Source: Brachybacterium sillae (GTDB taxonomy: Bacteria > Actinomycetota > Actinomycetes > Actinomycetales > Dermabacteraceae). Taken from it: a stretch of 64,000 nt of DNA. The stretch spans positions 186,001 to 250,000 of the forward strand of contig NZ_JAFEUW010000001.1 in NCBI RefSeq assembly GCF_025028335.1, given 5' to 3'. The position numbers and the translations under genes were made by a program. Positions 34,701-44,162 of the stretch are shown here, piece by piece. How positions within the stretch are numbered: position 1 is the first letter of the stretch; every line of letters starts with the position of its first letter. The notes under the pieces are model-generated. The model made no database searches. It was not told the origin of the DNA and saw only the letters and a program-made list of their open reading frames with translations.

Positions 34701-36833
34701 TCAGCACGGTGGGCCGATCGGATCGGGTGCGTCCAGGGTACCGCCCGACCCCTCGCGGTGACGCCCGGCTGCGGCGCGCGCCACGGTCACGATCCTGTCT
34801 CTGAATCCGGCCGGGGCCAGCACCTCCGCGGCACCCCCCGCTTCCAGCACCGCGTCGAGCAGCGCCTGCGGCACCGGGTCGACCAGTCGGGCGTGCAGTC
34901 CGCCCCCGGGCAGCTCGGCGGTCTCGGGGTCGTCGAAGACGTCGGCGATCCATGCGCCTGCGGCGTCGAGCAGGAGGTCGACCGGGCCGAGCGGGGCGCG
35001 GTCGGGAGCGCTCTGGGGTTCGGGTTCGCTCTCCCCGGGGGGCAGATCGTCGAGGACCTCGACGATGCGATCCAGGCGGAAGGAGCGCTCCTGGTCGGCG
35101 GCGACCCAGTGCGCCCGCAGGTACCAGCGGTCGCCCTTCGAGGTGATCTCCCGCGGCAGCACCCGACGCACCGAGGTACCCGGCCGGTCGGGGGGCGAGT
35201 ACCGCACGACCACCGATCGGTCCTCGGCGACGGCACTGCGCAGGGCCGCCACCAGGGCGGTGTCGAACCGGGTGGCGGGGTCGCCGGCGTCCTCGACCGG
35301 AGCGGTGAGTATCGTCCCGGTCCGGCCCCCGGCAGATGCCGCCCCGAGGGGGGTCGACGCTGCGTCGGGAGCCGTCGTCGACGGGTCGGCGGCGGTTTCG
35401 GCGCCTCCGGTGTCGTTGGCGGTGTCGTTGTCGGTGTCGGTGGTGCGGGCGGAGGCGCGCAGGCTGCGTTCCAGTTTGGTGCGCACCGCGTCGACCAGGT
35501 TCTGCTCGGCCGGCTCGACGGGCCCGAGGGCGGCCAGGCCCGCCAGCAGCGCGGTGGCCTCGGCGGCGCTGAGCCGCAGCGGCTGGCGCAGCGGGGCGGC
35601 ATTGCGCACCCGCACGATGCCGCCCTCCCATTCGGCCTCGATGAGGTCCTCCCAGCCGGAGCCGAGGTCTCCGCACAGGAACAGGACCTGCAGGTCGGCG
35701 ATGAGCTCGCGGGTGGTGATCCCGAACTCCTGGGCCATGTCGTCCACGGGCACCTCGCCGCGGCGCATGACGTACGCGGCCTCGGTGATGAGGCGGGAGA
35801 GCCGGTCGGCCCCGCTGCTGGCGTTGCGGATCCGGGCGCGCTCCCGCGGCGGCGCGGTGCGTCGCAGCTGCTCGGGGTCGGCCGACGGGGCGCCGTCGTG
35901 GCGGTCGGCGATCCGTTCCAGGACGCTGGCGAGTTCGGTGCGCCAGGTCTCGGGCTCACGCAGGGTGACCCAGGCCGCGGCGGAGAGCACCTCTCGCAGG
36001 GCGTCCGTGCGGCGCATCCGCGGGATCCGCACCTCCCGCTGTTGCGCGTCGGCGCCGACACGACGGCGCAGACCGAGCGCCTTGTACGGCTCGATCTGCA
36101 GCAGCACGGGCTGCTCCTCGCGGCCGCTCGTGTCGGTCTCCAGCATCTCCGCGAGCCGCAGCTGCGCCGGGCGTTCGGCGACGGCCGCACCGGTCACCCG
36201 GGGGTAGGACTCCAGGCGGGAGGCGCGGAACACTCGGGGGGCGTCGCGGTCCCGGTCGTATCCGCCCACGTACCAGGCGCCGCGGTGCACGCCCACGATC
36301 CACGGTTCCACGTGGCGCTCCCCCACCCTGCCGCTCGCGGTGCGGTAGCTGAAGGAGACGGCCCTGCCGGAGGTGACGGCCTCCAGCAACGGGCTCAGCA
36401 CCGGCAGGGACTCCAGGGCGGCACGGGGGGTGCGCCGCGCGAGGTCGGGGTCGGCCTCCTGGCCCAGGCCCAGCAGCTTCGCGCGCAGGCGGCGGGCGGT
36501 GCCCCCGGCGGTGTCGTCCCACGCGCGGGAGGCCGCGAGCGCCACCGTGTACTCCTGCGGGGTGAGATCCAAGGCGGTACGGCGGCCGAGCTCGGCGTCG
36601 ATCCGGTACTGCACCACCGTGTCGTCGAAGGGGTCGACCTCGGACACCAGCGGGATACCCAGCTCGATGATCGCGGCCTTGTCCCGTTCGAACATCCGCT
36701 CCGCGGCACCGGGGCTGGTGGCGTTGCGGTATTCGGGGATCACCGCGAACAGGGCCGACCGGTCGATCCGACGGCGGGAGCCGACCGTCATGATGACGTT
36801 GAGGAGACGCTCGACCGATTCACGGGTGCTCAC
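34701..36833 (-). CDS. pafBC: PafB-PafC fusion, WYL-domain DNA-damage response activator
   Basis: 710 residues from GTG 36833, where a TACGCT hexamer lies 6 nt upstream; the open frame further upstream overlaps the divergent gene. Two PafB/PafC-like units lie in tandem. Each has an N-terminal winged helix (RLLNVIMTVGSRRRIDRSALF; RLSRLITEAAYVMRRGEVPVDDMAQEFGI) and a WYL domain (AVSFSYRTASGRVGERHVEPW; VVVRYSPPDRPGTSVRRVLPREIT). A long T/D/A-rich linker splits the second unit. PafBC binds damage-derived ssDNA and turns on LexA-independent repair genes in mycobacteria. In many species the two halves are separate genes. Confidence 0.9.
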   Translation of the reverse strand: MSTRESVERLLNVIMTVGSRRRIDRSALFAVIPEYRNATSPGAAERMFERDKAAIIELGIPLVSEVDPFDDTVVQYRIDAELGRRTALDLTPQEYTVALAASRAWDDTAGGTARRLRAKLLGLGQEADPDLARRTPRAALESLPVLSPLLEAVTSGRAVSFSYRTASGRVGERHVEPWIVGVHRGAWYVGGYDRDRDAPRVFRASRLESYPRVTGAAVAERPAQLRLAEMLETDTSGREEQPVLLQIEPYKALGLRRRVGADAQQREVRIPRMRRTDALREVLSAAAWVTLREPETWRTELASVLERIADRHDGAPSADPEQLRRTAPPRERARIRNASSGADRLSRLITEAAYVMRRGEVPVDDMAQEFGITTRELIADLQVLFLCGDLGSGWEDLIEAEWEGGIVRVRNAAPLRQPLRLSAAEATALLAGLAALGPVEPAEQNLVDAVRTKLERSLRASARTTDTDNDTANDTGGAETAADPSTTAPDAASTPLGAASAGGRTGTILTAPVEDAGDPATRFDTALVAALRSAVAEDRSVVVRYSPPDRPGTSVRRVLPREITSKGDRWYLRAHWVAADQERSFRLDRIVEVLDDLPPGESEPEPQSAPDRAPLGPVDLLLDAAGAWIADVFDDPETAELPGGGLHARLVDPVPQALLDAVLEAGGAAEVLAPAGFRDRIVTVARAAAGRHREGSGGTLDAPDPIGPPC

Positions 36834-36839
36834 CGGGCC

Positions 36840-36845
36840 AGCGTA
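36840..36845 (-). promoter_or_regulatory. -10 element for probable leaderless pafBC transcript
   Basis: Minus-strand TACGCT is followed by ggcccg and the GTG at 36833. Confidence 0.5.
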
Positions 36846-36884
36846 GGCACCGCGCGGCCCGGACCGTGGCAACGGCACGGCCCG

Positions 36885-36890
36885 TAGGCT
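36885..36890 (+). promoter_or_regulatory. -10 element for probable leaderless DUF3866 transcript
   Basis: TAGGCT is followed by gacgggc (7 nt) and ATG 36898, with no Shine-Dalgarno sequence. This and the pafBC element make a compact divergent promoter only about 64 bp between start codons. Confidence 0.6.
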
Positions 36891-36897
36891 GACGGGC

Positions 36898-38145
36898 ATG
36901 GTCAGGTGGGAACGGGGCACGGTGCGGCGGGTCCTCGAGCGGCGGCGCGGAATCGTGCGCGTCGAGGTGGAGATGGCGGCGGCGAAGACTCCTCCCCCGG
37001 AGCCACCGGTCGCGGAGGAGGACATCCCGGCGGCGGAGCTCGAGCGCGTGAGCGCCCTTGCGTACACCGATCTGGTCGGTGAGCCGGCCGAGGGTGAGGT
37101 CGTGCTGCTGAACACCAATGCGCTGCGGCGCGGACTCGGCACCGGTGGTGACGCGCTGGTGGTGGCGCGGCCCGATGCGGACCCGGAGCCTCCGACCGCC
37201 GCCGGGCATCTGGTGAAGGCCCGCTACTCCCCACTGCAGGTGATGGTCGACGCGGTGGATGAACCCGGCACCGACGCCCACGAGGTGCTCACCCGGCAAG
37301 AGTCACTGGAGGGCATGCCGGTGGTGGTGGCCGACCTGCACTCCGCCCTGCCGGCGGTGGTGGCGGGGATTCTCGCGACGTCCCCGGGGGCGCGGATCGT
37401 GCACCTGCACACCGATGCCGCGGCCCTGCCCGGTGCCTACTCCCGGACCGCCGCGCAGCTGCGGGATGCCGGTCTGATGGCGGCGACGGTGACCGTCGGG
37501 CAGTCCTTCGGGGGCGATGCGGAGGCGGTGACCATCCACTCCGGTCTGCTCGCCGCGCGGCATGTGCTCCGGGCCGATGTGGTGGTGGCGGTGCAGGGGC
37601 CGGGGAATCTGGGCAGCGGCACCCCGTGGGGGTTCTCCGGGATGCAGGCGGCGGAGTGTCTCCATGCGGCCGCGGCCCTTGGCGGCCGGTCGATCGCCGC
37701 ACTGCGGGTGTCCCAGGCGGATCCGCGGGAGCGGCACCGTGGGCTCTCCCACCACAGCGCGACGGTGCTGGGGCGTGCGGTGTTCTGCCCCGTGGACATC
37801 CCGCTGCCCACCGCGGGGGCGGGGTCCGTGTCGGGCGACGCGGCGGAGCGCCCCCAGTCCCGCGACACCTCTGGCCCTCGACCCGGTAACGCCGTTTTTC
37901 GGGCGTTGATCCGTGAACAGGTGAATAGTGCTGTTGTCGCGGTAGCGGCGGGACGGGGAGTCGACCATCGCGTCCACGACGTGGGGGACGACGGATTGCT
38001 CGCGGCCCTGGAGGCGCTGCCGGTACGACTGTCGACGATGGGGCGCGGGCTCGCGCAGGAACCCGAGTCGTTCGTGACGGCGGCAGCCGCCGGGCGCTTC
38101 GCGGCGCGGCACCTCGTGCCCTCGGGGGCGGCGACGATCGCGTGA
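36898..38145 (+). CDS. DUF3866-family protein
   Basis: 415 residues. The sequence runs MVRWERGTVRRVLERR, YTDLVGEPAEGEVVLLNTNALRRGLGTGGDALVVA, HLVKARYSPLQVMVDAVDEP, VVVADLHSALPAVVAGIL, TVTVGQSFGGDAEAVTIHSGL, VVVAVQGPGNLGSGTPWGFSGMQAAECLHAAAALGG and RHRGLSHHSATVLGRAV, the conserved blocks of DUF3866, a widespread family of unknown function in actinobacteria and firmicutes. No signal peptide or membrane segment. Expression seems leaderless. It diverges from pafBC. Confidence 0.88.
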   Translation: MVRWERGTVRRVLERRRGIVRVEVEMAAAKTPPPEPPVAEEDIPAAELERVSALAYTDLVGEPAEGEVVLLNTNALRRGLGTGGDALVVARPDADPEPPTAAGHLVKARYSPLQVMVDAVDEPGTDAHEVLTRQESLEGMPVVVADLHSALPAVVAGILATSPGARIVHLHTDAAALPGAYSRTAAQLRDAGLMAATVTVGQSFGGDAEAVTIHSGLLAARHVLRADVVVAVQGPGNLGSGTPWGFSGMQAAECLHAAAALGGRSIAALRVSQADPRERHRGLSHHSATVLGRAVFCPVDIPLPTAGAGSVSGDAAERPQSRDTSGPRPGNAVFRALIREQVNSAVVAVAAGRGVDHRVHDVGDDGLLAALEALPVRLSTMGRGLAQEPESFVTAAAAGRFAARHLVPSGAATIA

Positions 38146-38183
38146 TCCGCGGCGCGCACAGCCGCGCCCCGGGTTGTGTCCGC

Positions 38184-38762
38184 TCAGGAGTCGACGGCGG
38201 CGGTGCCGCGCTCCTGCACCAGGCGCGCCAGACGTCGCGCCTGGGTGATACCGAGGTCCCCGTCGGTGCGCTGCAGGGCCATGGTGGAGAGGGTCTCGCC
38301 GTCGGCGAGGTCGAGATGCGCCCACGGATCCCCGGCGGGGAAGCTCACACCCACCACCTGCGCCCATGCCAGGCGCCGGGTGGTGAACAGGTTGCGCACC
38401 ACCAGCTCGTCGGGTCGGGCGGTGACCGCGACGGAGGCCTCGCGGTGGCAGAACCAGAAGATCGCGGCACCGAACAGCACGTACAGGACCCGGTTGGGCG
38501 CGCTGACGGGGCCGCCGGAGACCACCAGCGCCATCACGATCGAGGCGAGCAGCACCAGAGTGCCGATCGTGTACCCCGCGATCCGGGCGAGACGCGGTCG
38601 CAGCACCACGGTCTGCTCCGTGGGTGCCGGGTCCTCAGGGGTGGGGCCGCCGGGGGTTGATGGGCCGGGCGCCGGGTTGCCGGGGGTCGGGCCACCGGGC
38701 GTGCCCGGTGCCTCCCCGGGCGGGTTCTCCGGCATGTCGTCGGGCGTGTTCCGGGAGCGCAT
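38184..38762 (-). CDS. PH-domain-type membrane protein
   Basis: 192 residues. A Pro/Gly-rich N-terminal tail (about 50 residues) leads to two adjacent hydrophobic segments (IGTLVLLASIVMALVVSG and VLYVLFGAAIFWF). The C-terminal half (VAVTARPDELVVRNLFTTRRLAWAQVVGVSFPAGDPWAHLDLADGETLSTMALQ) has the bacterial PH-domain (bPH-like) pattern. Function unknown. Its ATG overlaps the hisG stop (TGATG), so it is probably co-translated with hisG. Confidence 0.8.
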   Translation of the reverse strand: MRSRNTPDDMPENPPGEAPGTPGGPTPGNPAPGPSTPGGPTPEDPAPTEQTVVLRPRLARIAGYTIGTLVLLASIVMALVVSGGPVSAPNRVLYVLFGAAIFWFCHREASVAVTARPDELVVRNLFTTRRLAWAQVVGVSFPAGDPWAHLDLADGETLSTMALQRTDGDLGITQARRLARLVQERGTAAVDS

Positions 38763-39619
38763 CAGATCCGGCAGGCCTGGATCGCGGTGACGAGGATGGC
38801 GCGGGCCCCCACCTCGTACAGCTCGTCCATCACCCGGTTCATCTGGGAGCGCTCCACCATCGAGCGCACCGCCGACCAGGTGCCGCCGTGCAGCGGGGAG
38901 ATCGTCGGTGCCTCGAATCCGGGGGTGATCGCCACGGCCGCCTCCAGTTTCTCGGCGGGGATGTCGTAGTCCAGCAGCACGTACTGGCGGGCCACCAGCA
39001 CTCCCCGCAGGCGCCGGATCAGCACCTCGAGGGTGTGGGTGGCCCCCGCGTCGAGCTCCAGTCCCGGGCGCGAGAACAGCACCGCCTGGCTGGTCATGAT
39101 CGGCTCGCCGAAGGTCGCCAGGCCCGCCTGCCGCAGGGTGGTGCCGGTTTCGACCACATCGGCGATCACATCGGCGACACCCAGACGGATGGCGCTCTCC
39201 ACCGCGCCGTCCAGGTGCACCACGGTCGCGGACACGCCGTGCTGCGCCAGATGATCGGTGACGAGGTTCTCGTAGCTGGTGGCGATGCGGCTGCCCTGCA
39301 GGGAGGCGAGGTCGCGCTGCTGCTCGGCCGCGGCGGCGTAGCGGAAGGTGGAACGGGCGAAGCCGAGCTCCAGCAGCACATCGGCGGGGGTACGGGAGTC
39401 CAGCAGCATGTCCTGCCCGGTGATGCCGACATCGACGGTGCCGGAGCCGACGTACACCGCGATGTCGCGGGGGCGCAGGAAGAACAGCTCGACGCCGTTC
39501 TCCTCATCGACCAGCACGAGTTCCTTGGCGGTGCCGCGGCGGCGGTACCCGGCCTCCTGCAGCAGTTCGGCGGCGGGTTCGGACAGGGCGCCCTTGTTGG
39601 GGACGGCGATTCGCAGCAT
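38762..39619 (-). CDS. hisG: ATP phosphoribosyltransferase HisG, long form
   Basis: 285 residues, the length of long-form HisG with a regulatory C-terminal domain. [19 protein letters not shown] opens the catalytic domain; [21 protein letters not shown] and the PRPP loop [16 protein letters not shown] are conserved. The C-terminal domain with [26 protein letters not shown] binds the inhibitor histidine. It catalyses the first step of histidine synthesis. hisE lies upstream with a 126-nt gap that can fold (39686-39724). Confidence 0.95.
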   Translation of the reverse strand: MLRIAVPNKGALSEPAAELLQEAGYRRRGTAKELVLVDEENGVELFFLRPRDIAVYVGSGTVDVGITGQDMLLDSRTPADVLLELGFARSTFRYAAAAEQQRDLASLQGSRIATSYENLVTDHLAQHGVSATVVHLDGAVESAIRLGVADVIADVVETGTTLRQAGLATFGEPIMTSQAVLFSRPGLELDAGATHTLEVLIRRLRGVLVARQYVLLDYDIPAEKLEAAVAITPGFEAPTISPLHGGTWSAVRSMVERSQMNRVMDELYEVGARAILVTAIQACRI

Positions 39620-39685
39620 GGGGAGTCCTCGGTGGCCGGGGGGATGACAGGGTGGGATCGGAGGGGGCGGGGGTGTCCTCAGGGT

Positions 39686-39724
39686 CGGGCGCCGCGGGGC
39701 TCCCGGGGCGTCGTCCGGCGCCCG
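39686..39724. other. Stem-loop in the hisE-hisG gap
   Basis: CGGGCGCCG (39686-39694) and CGGCGCCCG (39716-39724) form a 9-bp stem with a 21-nt loop that can itself pair. It may be a processing or attenuation element or a weak terminator. No leader peptide rich in His codons was seen. Confidence 0.4.
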
Positions 39725-39745
39725 TGGGAGACGGGCAGCGACGCC

Positions 39746-40009
39746 TCAGAGGCGGCGGTAAACATCCTCCAGGGTGATGCCCTTGACCAGCATCATCACC
39801 TGCAGGTGGTACAGCAGCTGGGAGATCTCGAGGGCGGCGTCGTCATGCGACTCGTGCTCGCAGGCCATCCACACCTCGGCGGCCTCCTCCACGATCTTCT
39901 TCCCGATCGCGTGGACACCGGCATCGGCCTCCGCCACCGTGCCCGACCCCTCGGGGCGGGTGCGCAGCTTCTCGGACAGCTCTGCGTACAGCGCTTCGAA
40001 ATCCTTCAC
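39746..40009 (-). CDS. hisE: Phosphoribosyl-ATP diphosphatase HisE
   Basis: 87 residues, the usual size. [24 protein letters not shown] and [41 protein letters not shown] show the four-helix MazG-like fold with the EEAAEV metal-binding motif. It removes pyrophosphate from phosphoribosyl-ATP, the step after HisG. GTG start with TAGGCT 6 nt upstream and no Shine-Dalgarno sequence, so probably leaderless. Confidence 0.95.
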   Translation of the reverse strand: MKDFEALYAELSEKLRTRPEGSGTVAEADAGVHAIGKKIVEEAAEVWMACEHESHDDAALEISQLLYHLQVMMLVKGITLEDVYRRL

Positions 40010-40015
40010 CCCGCC

Positions 40016-40021
40016 AGCCTA
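40016..40021 (-). promoter_or_regulatory. -10 element for probable leaderless hisE transcript
   Basis: Minus-strand TAGGCT, then ggcggg, then GTG 40009. Confidence 0.6.
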
Positions 40022-40083
40022 CGCGGCAGCGCGGAGAGGGCGGGTGAGTGTCCGCAGCGAGGGCGTGGACGAGCGCGGCGTGC

Positions 40084-40785
40084 TCAGCGGCGGCTGATGG
40101 TGGGGTCCAGGTGGGCGGTCTCCACCGCGACATGCTCGCCGTCCTGGCGCCACCGGGCCCGCCACCACACGAAGAACCCCGTGAGGGTGAACGCCCCGTA
40201 GAACACGTACATGAAGGCGCTGGCCCAGTATCCGGCGGAGATCAGCAACGGCACCCCGACCAGGTCCACCGCCACCCAGATCAACCAGAACTCCACCCAG
40301 CCCTTGGCCATGCCGTAGGTGGCCAGCAGCGACCCCATGAAGATCCACGCGTCGGCCCACACCGGCGGGAAGGAACCCAGCGCGGAGAACAGCGGGGTGA
40401 GCAGCGCGGTGCCGGCGACCATCGCGACCACCAACAGGGCGCGGGTGCCCCAGCTCGCCCACTGCGGCTCCACCGCGGTGCCGCCCTCGTGCTGGGCGCG
40501 GCTCCAGCGGTACCAGCCGTAGATGCTGGTGAGGATGAACATGACCTGCCGCCCCGCCTGGCCGAGCAGGTTCACAGGGTTCGGGGACCCGAACACGGTG
40601 CCGAGGAACACCGTCAGCAGCAGCAGGTTCCCCAGGATCCCGACGGGCCACGCCCACACCTTGCGCCGCATGCCCCCGAGGGCGCTGAGCAGCCCGAACA
40701 GGTTGCCGAGCACCTCCCGCCACAGCAGGAACTGGCCGTTGCCGAACTCGAGGCGAGCATCGAAGAGCCACTGCAACCAGGGCAT
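40084..40785 (-). CDS. pnuC: PnuC-family nicotinamide riboside transporter
   Basis: 233 residues with about seven hydrophobic segments. WREVLGNLFGLLSALGGMRRKVWAWPVGILGNLLLL, GRQVMFILTSIYGWYRWSR and ISAGYWASAFMYVFYGAFTLTGFFVWWR match PnuC, including the W..GI..N and YGWY.W motifs. It takes up nicotinamide riboside by facilitated diffusion for NAD salvage. The ATG is preceded by AAGGA. No NAD-related gene is adjacent. Downstream sequence overlaps the hisE region only as shadow frames. Confidence 0.9.
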   Translation of the reverse strand: MPWLQWLFDARLEFGNGQFLLWREVLGNLFGLLSALGGMRRKVWAWPVGILGNLLLLTVFLGTVFGSPNPVNLLGQAGRQVMFILTSIYGWYRWSRAQHEGGTAVEPQWASWGTRALLVVAMVAGTALLTPLFSALGSFPPVWADAWIFMGSLLATYGMAKGWVEFWLIWVAVDLVGVPLLISAGYWASAFMYVFYGAFTLTGFFVWWRARWRQDGEHVAVETAHLDPTISRR

Positions 40786-40834
40786 CGGAGGTCCTTACCG
40801 GGGGGGGATGGGAGGGGGAAGCAGATCAGGCCGC

Positions 40835-41509
40835 TCAGTGGCGGTGGGCGGCGGCGAGGTCGCGCAGGGCGGTGATCTCGGCGGCGGCGTCGTCGGCCCG
40901 ATACACCGCGGATCCCGCGACGAAGCAGTCGGCCCCGGCCTCGGCGGCGCGGGCGATGGTCTCGCGGCTGACGCCGCCGTCCACCTGCACGCTGAGGTCG
41001 ACGTCGGCGCTGGCGGCGGCCTGCCGCACCCGCTGGATCTTCGGCAGCATCCCCTCCAGGAAGCTCTGCCCGCCGAAGCCCGGCTCCACGGTCATCACCA
41101 GCACCATGTCGAACTCGCCGAGGATGTCCAGCAGCGGTTCGACCGGGGTGGCGGGGCGCAGCGCCACGCCGACACGGGTGCCGAGCCGGTGCAGCTCCCG
41201 GGCAAGGCGGATCGGGGCGGCGGCGGCCTCCAGGTGGAACGTCACCGAGGCGGCCCCGGCCTCGGCGTAGGCGGGAGCCTCCCGGTCGGCGTTCTCGATC
41301 ATGAGGTGGGCATCGACGGGCAGGGTTCCCTGGCGGGCGATCTGCTCCACCATCGTGGCGCCGAAGGTCAGGTTCGGCACGAAGTGGTTGTCCATCACGT
41401 CGACGTGCACGGCGTCGGCACCGGCGATGCGTTCGACCTCGGCGCCGATGCGCAGGAAATCGGCGTTGAGGATGCTCGGGTGGATGGTGACGGGGCGGGT
41501 GGTGCTCAT
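40835..41509 (-). CDS. rpe: Ribulose-phosphate 3-epimerase
   Basis: 224 residues from ATG 41509, which overlaps the rsmB stop (ATGA). [71 protein letters not shown] and [12 protein letters not shown] are the conserved strands of the TIM barrel with the His/Asp metal ligands. It interconverts ribulose-5-phosphate and xylulose-5-phosphate. The rpe-rsmB-fmt-priA order is common in actinobacteria. Confidence 0.95.
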   Translation of the reverse strand: MSTTRPVTIHPSILNADFLRIGAEVERIAGADAVHVDVMDNHFVPNLTFGATMVEQIARQGTLPVDAHLMIENADREAPAYAEAGAASVTFHLEAAAAPIRLARELHRLGTRVGVALRPATPVEPLLDILGEFDMVLVMTVEPGFGGQSFLEGMLPKIQRVRQAAASADVDLSVQVDGGVSRETIARAAEAGADCFVAGSAVYRADDAAAEITALRDLAAAHRH

Positions 41510-43176
41510 CGCGGACCGGTCTCCTCGGTGGGGGTGGCAGATGCCTCGGCGGGGCGGCGGCGCAGCAGCGCCAGGAACATGGCGTCGGTGCCGTGCACAT
41601 GGGGCCACAGCTGCACGCTCGGTCCGTCCCCCAGGTCGGTGTCGACGGCTTCGGGGCGCAGCCCGGCGCGGACGGCGTCGCGGGCGTCGAGCTGCTCGAC
41701 ATCGTCGCGACGACGCAGCACGTCCTTGACCACCAGCAGGGTCTCGGCGACATGCGGGGAGCACGTCACGTAGGCGAGGACGCCACCGGGGGCGGTGGCA
41801 TCCAGGGCGCTGTGCAGCAGCTGCCGCTGCAGGTCACCGAGCTGTCCGACGTCGGCGGGGCTGCGGCGCCAGCGGGATTCGGGCCGTCGGCGCAGCGCCC
41901 CGAGCCCGGTGCAGGGCACATCGGCGAGGATGCGGGAGAAGGTGTCGGGCATCTCACGGCCGATGTCGCGGCCGTCGCCGGTGCGCAGCTCCACCTCGGC
42001 GCCGGCGTCCACGAGGGACGCCACGGCCCGCTCCACCAGGCGGGTGCGATGCTCCTGCACCTCGTTGGCGAGCAGCTCGGCGTCATGGTCGATGGTCAGT
42101 CCCGCCAGCAGGGCGGTCTTCCCGCCGGGCCCGGCGCACAGGTCCAGCCAGCGGCCGTTCTCGTCCTGCACCAGGTCGTCGGCGCCGAGGCCCAGGGCGA
42201 GGGCCATGAGTTGGCTGCCCTCGTCCTGCACGGCGGCGCGACCCTCGCGCACCGGGTCGGCGCCGCCGGGGTCCCCGGAGGGCCACGACGCGGCGAACAC
42301 CGACAGGTGCCCCTCGGTGGCCCCGGCGTCGATCATCTCGTCGAGGTCCGTCAGGCCCGGTCGCATTACCAGCGACACCGCCGGCGGGGTGTTCTGGGCC
42401 GCCAGCAGGTCATCGAGCTCGGCCCGGTCACGTCCGTGGGCGACGAGAGCATCCCCCAGGGCCCGCACCACCCAGTGCGGGTGGGAGTGGACGACCGCGA
42501 GGTGACCGACCTCGTCGCTCTCGCGGGACGGGGCGATCTCCTGCAGCCACTCCTTAAGGCTCCGCTCCCCGACGCGGCGCAGCACGGCGTTGACGAAGCC
42601 GCCGGCGCCAGAACCGAGACGCTGACGGGCCAGCGCCACGGTCTCGCTGGTCGCGGCGTGTGGGGCGACGGCCATGTCCAGCAGCTGGTAGGCGCCCAGG
42701 CGCAGCACGTCGAGCGCGGCCGGGTCGATCTTCTCCAACGGCCGGTCCACGCAGGCGGCGAGCACCGCGTCGAGGCGGCCGCGGGCCCGCAGGGACCCGT
42801 AGAAGAGTTCGGTGGCGAAGGCGGCGTCGCGCGGTGCCAGGCGGTGGCGGCGCAGCACCTGCGGCAGCACCAGGTTCGCGTAGGCGTCGTCCTCCCGCAC
42901 CGCCTCGAGCGCCTCGAAGGCGACGGCGCGGCTGGAGGTGGTGGTGCGGCGACGCTCCGAGGGGCGCTGGGAGGACCAGCCGCGGCGCTGCTCTCCGCGG
43001 CCGCGGGACCCCGAGCGCTCATGGCCCGAGGCGCCCCGGCGGCGGTCGCCGCCCTCGGAGCGGCGGCGATCGTCGCCCTCGCCCCGGCGGCGGTCGCCGC
43101 CGTCGGACCGGCGACGCTCGGACCCGCCCTCGGACCGGCGATGGTCGTCGCCGCGGCGGGAATGATGCTCGCTCAT
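41506..43176 (-). CDS. rsmB: 16S rRNA m5C967 methyltransferase RsmB (Sun) with Arg-rich N-terminal tail
   Basis: 556 residues from ATG 43176, which overlaps the fmt stop. An N-terminal NusB-like domain ([29 protein letters not shown]) is followed by the methyltransferase with [18 protein letters not shown] (motif I), [21 protein letters not shown] (catalytic PC) and [15 protein letters not shown] (second catalytic Cys). About 75 extra residues at the N-terminus are made of [14 protein letters not shown] units rich in Arg, Gly, Asp and Ser; these are absent from most RsmB and are probably disordered. Confidence 0.92.
   Translation of the reverse strand: MSEHHSRRGDDHRRSEGGSERRRSDGGDRRRGEGDDRRRSEGGDRRRGASGHERSGSRGRGEQRRGWSSQRPSERRRTTTSSRAVAFEALEAVREDDAYANLVLPQVLRRHRLAPRDAAFATELFYGSLRARGRLDAVLAACVDRPLEKIDPAALDVLRLGAYQLLDMAVAPHAATSETVALARQRLGSGAGGFVNAVLRRVGERSLKEWLQEIAPSRESDEVGHLAVVHSHPHWVVRALGDALVAHGRDRAELDDLLAAQNTPPAVSLVMRPGLTDLDEMIDAGATEGHLSVFAASWPSGDPGGADPVREGRAAVQDEGSQLMALALGLGADDLVQDENGRWLDLCAGPGGKTALLAGLTIDHDAELLANEVQEHRTRLVERAVASLVDAGAEVELRTGDGRDIGREMPDTFSRILADVPCTGLGALRRRPESRWRRSPADVGQLGDLQRQLLHSALDATAPGGVLAYVTCSPHVAETLLVVKDVLRRRDDVEQLDARDAVRAGLRPEAVDTDLGDGPSVQLWPHVHGTDAMFLALLRRRPAEASATPTEETGPR
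42955..43165 (-). repeat. Arg/Gly/Asp-coding low-complexity repeat in rsmB
   Basis: Repeated ggcgaccgccgccgggg-like blocks encode ([16 protein letters not shown])n in the first 75 codons of rsmB. Confidence 0.7.
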
Positions 43177-44123
43177 CGGGTCTCCTCCGGGAGGGTCAGG
43201 GTGGCGTCGGGGCCGAGGGAGGCGCCGCGGGCCCAGTCGGCGGCGGGCATCGGCCGTTTCCCGGCGGGGGCGATGGTGCCCAGCGCGATCGGGGTGGTGC
43301 CGGTGCCCAGCAGCAGAGCCCGCCGGGTGGCGTGCAGTGCCCCGGGCGGCAGGTCGTCGGGGGCGTCGGTCGGCAGTGGTGCGACACCGAGGATCTTGAT
43401 CCGCTGCCCGTCCAACAGCGCCCACGCGCCGGGGCGGGGGCTCATGCCCCGGATGTGGGCAGAGACCTCTCCGGCGGGGCGACGGGGGTCCAAGGCGGCG
43501 CCGGCGGTGGTCAGCTTCGGGGCGGCGGTGGCGGCCGCATCATCCTGGGGCCGTGGATCGGCGGTGCCGTCCTCCAGCCGGGCCAGGGCCGTCAGCAGCG
43601 TTCCGGCGCCGTGCTCGGCCAGGCGCTCCAAGAGGTCCCCGCTGGTCTCGAACGGGCCGATCGGCGTCTCCTCCTGCACCAGCACGTCTCCGGTGTCGAG
43701 TCCTTCGGCGAGCTGGAACACGCTCACCCCGGTGTGGTCCTGGCCGGCGAGGACGGCGTGCTGCACGGGGGCGGCCCCACGCCACTGCGGCAGCAGCGAG
43801 AAGTGCAGGTTCACCCAGCCCAGCGGCAGGGCGGTCAGCAGCGGCGCCGGCACCAGCGCCCCGTAGGCGACCACGACGGCGACCTGGGCGTCGCGCTCGC
43901 GGATCCACTCGACGGTCTGCTCGTCGCGCAGGCTGGTGGGGGTCAGCATTGGCAGGCCGAGCTCCTCGGCGACGACGCGCACGGGGCTCGGCGTGAGGCG
44001 GCGGCCGCGGCCGGTGGGGGCGTCGGGGCGGGTGAGGACGCCGACGATGTCGTGGCCGCCCGCATGGAGGGCGCGCAGGGAGGGGACGGCGGTGTCGGGG
44101 GTGCCGGCGAAGATCACGCGCAT
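43173..44123 (-). CDS. fmt: Methionyl-tRNA formyltransferase
   Basis: 316 residues. RVIFAGTPDTAVPSLRAL starts the Rossmann-like domain; the folate/catalytic motif LHFSLLPQWRGAAPVQHAVLAGQDHTGVSVFQLAEGLDTGDVL contains the active-site His and Asp; ISAHIRGMSPRPGAW-like sequence marks the C-terminal OB domain. It formylates initiator Met-tRNA. TAGAAT lies 8 nt before the ATG. Coupled to rsmB by ATGA. Confidence 0.95.
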   Translation of the reverse strand: MRVIFAGTPDTAVPSLRALHAGGHDIVGVLTRPDAPTGRGRRLTPSPVRVVAEELGLPMLTPTSLRDEQTVEWIRERDAQVAVVVAYGALVPAPLLTALPLGWVNLHFSLLPQWRGAAPVQHAVLAGQDHTGVSVFQLAEGLDTGDVLVQEETPIGPFETSGDLLERLAEHGAGTLLTALARLEDGTADPRPQDDAAATAAPKLTTAGAALDPRRPAGEVSAHIRGMSPRPGAWALLDGQRIKILGVAPLPTDAPDDLPPGALHATRRALLLGTGTTPIALGTIAPAGKRPMPAADWARGASLGPDATLTLPEETR

Positions 44124-44131
44124 GGTGACCG

Positions 44132-44137
44132 ATTCTA
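44132..44137 (-). promoter_or_regulatory. -10 element for fmt
   Basis: Minus-strand TAGAAT, then eight bases (cggtcacc), then ATG 44123; leader of at most one or two bases. Confidence 0.55.
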
Positions 44138-44162
44138 GGCGGGGGCGCGGTCCCGCGGCCCG

